From: an uncultured Collinsella sp.
Lineage (GTDB): Bacteria > Actinomycetota > Coriobacteriia > Coriobacteriales > Coriobacteriaceae
Assembly: GCA_900541025.1 (NCBI GenBank)
Contig: UQIL01000027.1
Span: 1-29,323, forward strand
DNA: 29,323 nucleotides
Direction: 5' to 3'
The position numbers and the translations under genes were made by a program. The notes beneath the pieces were generated by a model that saw nothing but the letters and a program-made list of their open reading frames with translations, was not told the origin of the DNA and did not search any database. Within the stretch, counting starts at the first letter, position 1. Each line of letters begins with the position of its first letter. Below, in pieces: positions 23,988 through 29,323 of this stretch.

Positions 23988-24926
23988 TTATGCCGAGGCC
24001 TTGGCCTTGCGGCGCTTGCGGATCGCGTGGACCACGATGTCCAGCAGCAACAGCACAATGGCCACGACCACGATGAGCACGGCAAACTCGCGCTTGCCCC
24101 AGTGGCGGCCGGCCAGCGACTTTTGCTTGTCGACGTCCTTCTTGCTGTACTTGGTGCGCACGCAATGCACCAGCAGGCGATGGTCGTTCACGCCATAAGG
24201 CGTGCAGGTGACGAGCGTCACCTTATCGGCGCCGGGCTCGATGGTCAACGACTCCATCTCCTCGGGCAGCACGACCTCGGAGTCGACCATCTTGTAGGCG
24301 AGCGTCTTGTTCATGGTGTGCAACAGCACCAGGTCGCCGGGCTCCAGCGAGTGGATGTCGTCGAACATGCTCAGGTTGCGCATGCCCGAGTGCGCGGTGA
24401 GCACGCAATGCGTCGAGGTGCCTCCCACCGGCAGGCTCGTGCCCTCCAGGTGACCGACGCCCGCCATTAGGACTTCCTCGCTCGTGCCGTGGTAGATGGG
24501 CATGCTCACGTCGATGGAGGGAATCTCGACCCAGCTCATCATGGGGTCGCGGTCAAAGATAAGCTGCTGAGCATAGGACTCGATCTGGTCAGCGGGTAGC
24601 TCGGTGGCCTCGCCGGCAAGTTGCTCGTTATAGGAGCGCGCCTGCAACAGGATGCGCTCGCGCTCCTCTTCGGAGAGCGCGTCCACCGTGCTGGACACGG
24701 TGCTGATCTGGTTGAACACGCCCGAGGCCTCGAGCCGGTCCAAGATCCACGGCCAGGTCATAAGACCCACGCCAATAAGGATGATGACGATAGTGATGAG
24801 CCGGTCGGCCCAGCGCGGCAGCCGTTTGCGACGACGCTTAGGCTTTGGTCGAGGTTTGGGCTGGGGGCTTGAGCCACCGTTTGCCGCGGTGTTATTGCTC
24901 TTCATATGTTTGGCGCCCTGCACCAT
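23988..24926 (-). CDS. Class C (pilus) sortase
   Basis: A 312-aa membrane transpeptidase that joins pilin subunits. It has a basic cytoplasmic N-terminus, a first membrane helix (43-62), the sortase fold with His179 (TAHSG), Cys241 in TLVTCTPYGVNDHRLLV and Arg250, and a second membrane helix at the end (282-300), the two-helix build of class C enzymes. DRDPM (126-130) may be the lid motif, with Met in place of the usual Trp/Phe/Tyr. AGGAG lies 9 nt before the ATG at 24926; a later ATG (24905) has a worse site. It lies downstream of the pilin genes on the same strand, with one gene in between. It should polymerise the LPLTG pilin at 26527-28344. Confidence 0.93.
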   Translation of the reverse strand: MVQGAKHMKSNNTAANGGSSPQPKPRPKPKRRRKRLPRWADRLITIVIILIGVGLMTWPWILDRLEASGVFNQISTVSSTVDALSEEERERILLQARSYNEQLAGEATELPADQIESYAQQLIFDRDPMMSWVEIPSIDVSMPIYHGTSEEVLMAGVGHLEGTSLPVGGTSTHCVLTAHSGMRNLSMFDDIHSLEPGDLVLLHTMNKTLAYKMVDSEVVLPEEMESLTIEPGADKVTLVTCTPYGVNDHRLLVHCVRTKYSKKDVDKQKSLAGRHWGKREFAVLIVVVAIVLLLLDIVVHAIRKRRKAKASA

Positions 24927-25048
24927 CGCCTGTCACTCCTCTAAAGCTCAGGTTGTCTAAACAAATAATAGCCGATTCGCGAGCCCCTATCCCGAACAAC
25001 ACAGCCAGGACCGAAGCACCGCCTACGGTCGGAATTCTTAGAGACCTT

Positions 25049-26017
25049 CTACAGCGCTTCCTGCCATGGATATTCCTTTCCAAACATGTGATCAAGTTCA
25101 AGCTGAATTCGTTCGTCGTCGATTGCCGCCAAAGATAGCGCAAGTGAGATGCCGTCGATACGGGAGGAGTCGCCAAACACAGGCGCATAGCGCCACACTT
25201 GGATCATCGCCGTTTCGTTGTCTGGCAGCTCCCCGTCTGCGACTTCAAGGTCACGCAGGTCACGCCATGCACTTCTTAAGACGGCCTTTTGCTCCATGCC
25301 CGGCGCAGCGAGCATCGAACGCGCAGCGAGCGCCGTCTCCCCAGCGTCAGCAAGGCGATCGACCTGTGGTGCCTTCCTTGCAAAAATAACCTTCGAGACA
25401 GGCGAGGAAAGCTCTGCCATGTGCTCACCGAGCAGAAGATCCACGGCAACGGGAAACACAATGACACGCCGTTCGCGCCGCTCTCGCCTTGCGAGCCCCC
25501 TGTCTACAAGCTCGGTTATGGCCTCACTCGCGCGGCTTGCCGAAATCCCAAGCGCACGACAAAGGTCATCGGAATGATATGACTCCTGCCCTGCTCCCCA
25601 GATTGCGGCAGCCTGCGCGTTGGATGACATCTTGGTCGCGCGATTATGAAATCTAGTGCCGCCCCTCTCCGTGCAGGCCGCGCCCATAAATGGAAGAAAG
25701 GCCTGCCTACCAGGGCAAACAAAGGGAATTCCTTGTGCGACCAATGCCTTGCGTTGGCGCGCATCGGCATCAGGAAACGAAACGACAACAGGAGCCTCCG
25801 CACGCAAGGCTAACTGGCTATAGACTCTCTTAGCCTCGGGAAGTCCTACGCCAGCAGGCAAACTTGCAAGCAAAAAAGAAAAACCATTTGCGTCAACGGC
25901 GCGGACCTCAATCGACCGTAGATGCAGTGGCAAGTGTGCGGATCCAGGCCAAGTTTTAGCCTTGGCGGAGAGGCCTAGTGCTTCTTGTAAGTAGGTAAGC
26001 GCTTCGTTCATTTCCAT
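25049..26017 (-). CDS. Putative winged-helix DNA-binding protein, function unknown
   Basis: A 322-aa protein of no family I can name. Residues about 130-190 read as a winged helix (QAAAIW...SDDLCRALGISASRASEAITELVDRGLARRERRERRVIVFP). The first 120 residues resemble the nuclease-like or effector part of AbiEi-type and related regulators (VVVSFPDADARQRKALVAQGIPFV). The C-terminus ends SLALSLAAIDDERIQLELDHMFGKEYPW. The start is uncertain: neither ATG (26017 or 26011) has a good ribosome site. It lies between pilin and sortase genes on the same strand and may regulate the pilus, possibly by phase-like or abortive systems; an orphan antitoxin is the alternative. Confidence 0.8.
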   Translation of the reverse strand: MEMNEALTYLQEALGLSAKAKTWPGSAHLPLHLRSIEVRAVDANGFSFLLASLPAGVGLPEAKRVYSQLALRAEAPVVVSFPDADARQRKALVAQGIPFVCPGRQAFLPFMGAACTERGGTRFHNRATKMSSNAQAAAIWGAGQESYHSDDLCRALGISASRASEAITELVDRGLARRERRERRVIVFPVAVDLLLGEHMAELSSPVSKVIFARKAPQVDRLADAGETALAARSMLAAPGMEQKAVLRSAWRDLRDLEVADGELPDNETAMIQVWRYAPVFGDSSRIDGISLALSLAAIDDERIQLELDHMFGKEYPWQEAL

Positions 26018-26047
26018 CTTTTTCGCTTAGTTCCAGTTAATATTGGA

Positions 26048-26076
26048 ATTATACATAATTTTCGGAAATAACGAAA
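26048..26076 (-). promoter_or_regulatory. Promoter of the winged-helix gene, flanked by dyads
   Basis: A perfect -10 TATAAT on minus (26048-26053); the -35 (TTTCGT, 26071-26076) is poor, suggesting activation. Dyads TTTCG-N7-CGAAA (about 26061-26077) and TTCCA-N8-TGGAA (about 26030-26048) lie on each side, candidate sites for the gene's own product. Confidence 0.6.
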
Positions 26077-26142
26077 TTTCTATCAGGTATGGACCCGCAT
26101 TTGAGTTTTCAAAATATCTCGAATCAACTGAGCGATTCGGGA

Positions 26143-26148
26143 TACAAT
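26143..26148 (+). promoter_or_regulatory. -10 element of the candidate small RNA
   Basis: TACAAT on plus, 7 nt before the predicted RNA start. In place of a -35 there is a dyad CGAATC-N8-GATTCG (about 26120-26139), suggesting a bound regulator instead. Confidence 0.5.
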
Positions 26149-26154
26149 GTTTAT

Positions 26155-26248
26155 AGAAAACGACGCATCCCGCGTAAGTGTTAAGGAGCGCGGGCAGCCT
26201 AGTTTTCTAACGTGTTAAACGGCCGGGCTGCAACCCCGGCCGTTTTTA
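26155..26248 (+). ncRNA. Candidate structured small RNA
   Basis: About 94 nt on plus, opposite to all nearby genes. TAGAAAAC (26154-26161) pairs perfectly with GTTTTCTA (26202-26209), and inside it CCCGCG (26169-26174) pairs with CGCGGG (26189-26194); then comes a strong terminator. It has a -10 upstream and no open reading frame with a ribosome site. I compared it by memory with tmRNA, 6S, SRP, RNase P and common riboswitches and it matches none. It lies between the pilin gene and the winged-helix regulator. Confidence 0.6.
26217..26248 (+). terminator. Strong plus-strand terminator of the small RNA
   Basis: AAACGGCCGGG, 7-nt loop, CCCGGCCGTTT then TTATTT. Twelve-pair stem and T run on plus; on minus the tail is not T-rich. 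No plus-strand protein gene precedes it, so it implies an RNA transcript. Confidence 0.9.
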
Positions 26249-26386
26249 TTTGCGCTTGCGGCGCAAACGCCGAGAACCGTCCGCACCGCGCGTGCGCCTA
26301 CGGACCTTAAACCGAACCTCATACGAGTCAAGAAACGCGATGACGACCGAGCCCGCATCGGACGATGGAGGCTGGCTGCGTTATCC

Positions 26387-26427
26387 CAAAAAGAACGGGG
26401 CAAACTCCAGCGCGGAGTCTGCCCCGA
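26387..26427 (-). terminator. Terminator of the pilin gene
   Basis: On minus CGGGGCAGACTCC-GCGCT-GGAGTTTGCCCCG then TTCTTTTTG, a 13-position stem with one mismatch, 100 nt after the pilin stop. The rest of 26249-26526 has no gene; a CATCCC...GGGATG hairpin lies nearer the stop. Confidence 0.9.
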
Positions 26428-26526
26428 AAAGAGAACGGCAAAGCAAGAACGTCGATGGACGAGAAAAGTGTCCGCAAGTCTCATGGCCATCACATCCCAC
26501 CTGCCAAAGGGATGGGTGAGTAAGCG

Positions 26527-28344
26527 CTACTCCTGCTCGGACTCCTCAGCCTGCTTACGGCTGCGGATGAGGTGCGCCACGCCGATGCACAGCACCGCGC
26601 CACCAGCGATCCAAGTGAAGGTCACGCCGTTGAGACCGGTCAGCGGGAGGCCGGAGCCCTTTTGGTCGACAATGGTGAAGCTGAGCTTGCCGGTAGTTGC
26701 AGTGGCAGAACCATTCTGAACAACATTCCCGCCCGCGGTAATAGCGCTATCAGTGGAGGGTTCCACATCCTGACCTGTCTGATTGAGCGAGCGCTTGATG
26801 GTGAAGGTCACGCCGTTGGCAGCGGAGTTGTTATAGCCGGGGGCAGGCTTGGTCTCCTTAAGGATATAGGTGCCCTCATCGAGTCCAATAACGTTGATCT
26901 TGCCGTTTTCGTTCGTCTTGAGCGTGGCATCCTTGGCATCGTCATGCTTTACACCATTGGCGTCGATGTATTTGTTTTCCGCTCCGCTATCGACGACCTC
27001 CTGCAGAGTAAACTCGACGCCTGCAAGAGTGGGCGCCTGTCCGTCTTTGCCCTCATCACTACCGACCTTGGTGACGTCGATGCCATAGGTGTAGTCGTAC
27101 GCGGGGTGGTCGACCGTGGTGCCAGTTCCCTTGTCGTCGTGTGGGTTGTTGGAGTAGGTCAGTTTGACCTTGTTCTCCTGGGCCTTACCGAGGAGGCCAT
27201 CGAACTCGCTCTTGATAGCGCCATTATCGTCGAGAATCTTCGTCAAATCGAGTTTGGCCTGATACTCAACAGTCACAGTAGAGTCGCCGGTAACGGTGAT
27301 GGGGGATCCATTCTTATCCGTGCACGTCTTAAGGTCGGTGAAATCAACCGTGAGGACATTGTTCTCGTACTCAGCGATGTAGCCCGTCTTAACCACGGAG
27401 TCGCCGATCTTGACCGTGACAGCAGGAGTTGTGCTGTTGGCTTCATCCGTGAACTTGGGCGTCATGGAGTTGGGCAGTTCATCTGTGAAGGTGTACTTGT
27501 AGGTACTGTAGGTGTTGACGTTGCTCGCAACAGTGCCGGTCAGCTGGTAGTCAACATACTTATCCATAGCGGAGTCGGCCGCCTTATTGGGTTTCTTGAA
27601 CACATCGGTACCAAACGTGCCATCCTTGTCGTCCTTGACGGCCTTGGTCACGTTGGGGACGTTCTTCTTGGGCTCCGCATTTACATCGGCGCCGCCGACG
27701 ATGGTGAAAATCGGTGAGGTATAAGTATCATCTTTACCATCTTCCCCAGTAGTCTTACCAACCGACTTTGTCTCAAAGAGCCAGTAGCCCGCGGCAATTC
27801 CTTCAAAGGTCCCCTTGGTGCCCTCCTTCGCATCTACCCACGTCAGGTTTTCAAGCGACTTAGCGATTTTGTCGAGTGTACTGCCGGCATCAACCTTAGC
27901 GTCCTTGCCAACATTGTTGCCCTTATTATCGTTAATGTAATTGGCCCATGCCTGAGCTCCAGCATTTACGTCAGGCGCACCCTCAACACCGGCAAAAGCC
28001 CCGGTAACAGCGTTCTGTACAGTATCCGATGCCCACTCGATATCGGACAGCGTCTTATCGCCGTTCGCTTTCCAATCACCTTCAGCGGTACCATCGCCAT
28101 TCGCATCAGCCTTATCCTGTGTCACCATAGCCTTGAAAATCTGGATGCCCTTAAACGCGGTGTCGGTATAGGTTTGCTCAGTAATGATCACGTTGCCGGT
28201 TGTCGCCACCGTCGGAACATAGTTGCTGCTGCCACCATCAGTTGCAAACGCCATGGTCACCGGGGCCATGACTCCGCCGAAGCTCAACGCTGCGGTAAGA
28301 CCTGCCGTCACTGCCAGGCGGGCGATGTTCTTGCTCATACTCAT
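26527..28344 (-). CDS. LPXTG-anchored major pilin with isopeptide D2 domains
   Basis: A 605-aa secreted pilus backbone subunit. Signal peptide SKNIARLAVTAGLTAALSFG to AFA (cut near residue 34), then D2-type/SpaA-like beta domains; KKNVPNVTKAVKD (about 255) is a likely pilin motif supplying the Lys for cross-linking, and GTYILKETKPAPGY is the E-box of an isopeptide domain. LPLTG (566-570), a membrane helix and RSRKQ complete the sorting signal. Asp, Asn and Thr are abundant, as expected outside the cell. I start at ATG 28344 since AGGA lies 7 nt before it; the frame is open to 28449 but the first part is not a signal peptide. It is the substrate of the sortase downstream. Confidence 0.93.
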   Translation of the reverse strand: MSMSKNIARLAVTAGLTAALSFGGVMAPVTMAFATDGGSSNYVPTVATTGNVIITEQTYTDTAFKGIQIFKAMVTQDKADANGDGTAEGDWKANGDKTLSDIEWASDTVQNAVTGAFAGVEGAPDVNAGAQAWANYINDNKGNNVGKDAKVDAGSTLDKIAKSLENLTWVDAKEGTKGTFEGIAAGYWLFETKSVGKTTGEDGKDDTYTSPIFTIVGGADVNAEPKKNVPNVTKAVKDDKDGTFGTDVFKKPNKAADSAMDKYVDYQLTGTVASNVNTYSTYKYTFTDELPNSMTPKFTDEANSTTPAVTVKIGDSVVKTGYIAEYENNVLTVDFTDLKTCTDKNGSPITVTGDSTVTVEYQAKLDLTKILDDNGAIKSEFDGLLGKAQENKVKLTYSNNPHDDKGTGTTVDHPAYDYTYGIDVTKVGSDEGKDGQAPTLAGVEFTLQEVVDSGAENKYIDANGVKHDDAKDATLKTNENGKINVIGLDEGTYILKETKPAPGYNNSAANGVTFTIKRSLNQTGQDVEPSTDSAITAGGNVVQNGSATATTGKLSFTIVDQKGSGLPLTGLNGVTFTWIAGGAVLCIGVAHLIRSRKQAEESEQE

Positions 28345-28452
28345 CTTCTTTTCCTCTGCTTTCAGCTTGAAGTCCATTTGATCTAAAACCATCTGTCTGT
28401 GTCTAAGCATTTGCTTGGTTATGTCTCGCCCCGCTCTCTGTGGGGCCATTGG
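28345..28452 (-). other. Intergenic leader between tip/adhesin and pilin genes
   Basis: A 108-nt gap that holds two small hairpins on minus, GCCCC-N9-GGGGC and AAGCA-AA-TGCTT. No promoter is clear, so the two pilus genes may share a transcript with stem-loops modulating the ratio. Confidence 0.4.
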
Positions 28453-29323
28453 CTACTCTGTATGGCTGCCACCTCCCCGCTTGATCAGGAGCGCGACCAC
28501 GAGGAGTGCGGCTCCGGCGACCGCTGCGGCGGCCGCGGCGTACATTGCCATATCGCCTGTCGAGGGCATAAAGCCTCCGGTGATAGTGCTAGGGGGCGTG
28601 CCGGTGGGCGTGTTGATGAGCGACGCCTCCAGGCTGCCCGTCGACCCGTCCGCGTTGTCGGCGCGCAGGGGCGACTCGGCCGTGATGGTGAGCTTGGGCT
28701 TGGCGGCGGCCACCTGGTCGACGTCCAGGCCCTCGGCCTTGACCGTCACGGAGCGCGTGCCCTCAAAGGCGGTGTAGCCCTTGGGTGCCTTGAGCTCGCG
28801 GACCTCCAGCTTGCCCGAGTCCACGCCCGAGACGGTCACGCGGCCGTCCTCGCCCGTGGTGACGGTGGCCTTGCCCTCCGCATCCCATGTGCCATCGGCC
28901 GCCAGCGTGCGACCGCGGTCGTCGGTGATGCTCAGGACCGCCCCGGGCAGCGGCTTATCGCCGTCGCTGCCACGCTTGGTGAGCGCGAGATCCCAGGTGT
29001 AGGCCGTCGCGTCATCGCTCGGCGTGCGGGTGAAGCCGGCGTCACCGGACTGGTCGGCAAAGGGAGAGCGCGGGTAGCGCAGGTAGACCTCGTTGGGGTT
29101 GCCCTTCGCAATGCCGTGGTTGCAGCCGCTGGCGAGCGGCGCATTGTACACGGCGACCACGCGGGCGCCCGCGGCGAAGGCGTCGGCCCCGCCGAGCGCG
29201 GCGATGAGGTTGCCGGTGCGCACGGTGAAGGAGCTCCCCTCGACCGAGACCCCGCACTGGGCCGTGATGTCGGTCCAGCCCTTGGCGAGCTCGGTGCCGG
29301 CGCGGCCGTCCTTGCCGGTCGAG
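28453..29323 (-). CDS. Surface-anchored pilus tip or adhesin protein (5' end outside window)
   Basis: A partial protein: the last 290 residues, with the frame open past the window edge. Its end reads FMPSTGD, a sortase signal with Met in the first position, then a membrane helix (MAMYAAAAAAVAGAALLVVALL) and KRGGGSHTE. An SpaA/Cna-B-like domain precedes it (LALTKRGSDGDKPLPGAVLSI ... KLEVRELKAPKGYTAFEG, with the E-box Glu). A GTG at 29223 looks like a start, but codons upstream continue a secreted-type sequence, so it is internal. It is transcribed ahead of the pilin gene, the place of tip or minor pilins. The MPSTG motif may be read by the same sortase or by a housekeeping enzyme. Confidence 0.9.
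   Translation of the reverse strand, partial: STGKDGRAGTELAKGWTDITAQCGVSVEGSSFTVRTGNLIAALGGADAFAAGARVVAVYNAPLASGCNHGIAKGNPNEVYLRYPRSPFADQSGDAGFTRTPSDDATAYTWDLALTKRGSDGDKPLPGAVLSITDDRGRTLAADGTWDAEGKATVTTGEDGRVTVSGVDSGKLEVRELKAPKGYTAFEGTRSVTVKAEGLDVDQVAAAKPKLTITAESPLRADNADGSTGSLEASLINTPTGTPPSTITGGFMPSTGDMAMYAAAAAAVAGAALLVVALLIKRGGGSHTE

Noticed and set aside
28453..29223. Complete gene starting at GTG 29223
   Set aside because: The frame remains open to the window edge with secreted-protein-like sequence and there is no ribosome site before the GTG, so the gene is truncated by the window.

Overview
The window looks like a chromosomal segment of a high-GC anaerobic gut actinobacterium of the class Coriobacteriia, most likely Collinsella or a close relative. 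This is inferred from GC-rich codon use, a gatCAB operon, a GPS-type glmM/rplM-rpsI block, a class C sortase pilus locus and actinobacterial-like regulators. No rRNA or database match was available to prove it. Almost all genes lie on the minus strand; only a small hypothetical gene and an AraC regulator read on plus.

Layout. 55-3054: a large STAND-type ATPase/SARP-like regulator. 3502-7373: an amino-sugar and ribosome block, read rplM-rpsI, then glmM, a PTS glucose-type EIIA and nagB; glmM and nagB draw on the same GlcN-6-P pool in opposite directions (wall synthesis versus catabolism). 7569-8447: a patatin-like lipase. 8543-9130: a gene-free repeat region (exact 62-bp tandem periodicity with internal dyads, then a 52-bp perfect direct repeat carrying 17 nt of the tmRNA 3' end in inverted orientation), followed by the tmRNA gene (9136-9499, minus). 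9737-11095: an orphan small gene and a RelB/DinJ-PIN toxin-antitoxin pair with a readable autoregulated promoter.

11234-18458 is probably the most interesting part, a putative iron island. A P1B-type ATPase has Ser-Cys-Ala in place of the CPC motif and an N-terminal Arg-rich PGRIR motif. It is preceded by an 81-aa single-helix protein, and both are driven from a promoter whose 17-bp spacer is filled by a near-perfect 22-bp dyad. This pair resembles the FezA/FezB pair of ferrosomes (membrane-bound iron storage organelles). Directly upstream are two half-ABC exporter-fold proteins with a YbtP/YbtQ/Irt-like signature and a divergent AraC regulator, the arrangement seen in siderophore uptake loci. 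The whole could couple ferric-siderophore import to iron storage; this is inference.

18523-19981: an AAA/DUF4143 ATPase with a 75-bp inverted repeat as promoter region. 20237-23738: gatC-gatA-gatB with TAATG overlaps; GatB has an insertion of about 65 residues. 23902-23960: a REP-like hairpin element. 23988-29323: a pilus locus with a truncated tip/adhesin-like anchored protein, a D2-type backbone pilin, a winged-helix protein and a class C sortase. Between the pilin and the winged-helix gene, a plus-strand candidate small RNA (about 26155-26248) with its own -10 and a strong terminator matches no family I recognise.
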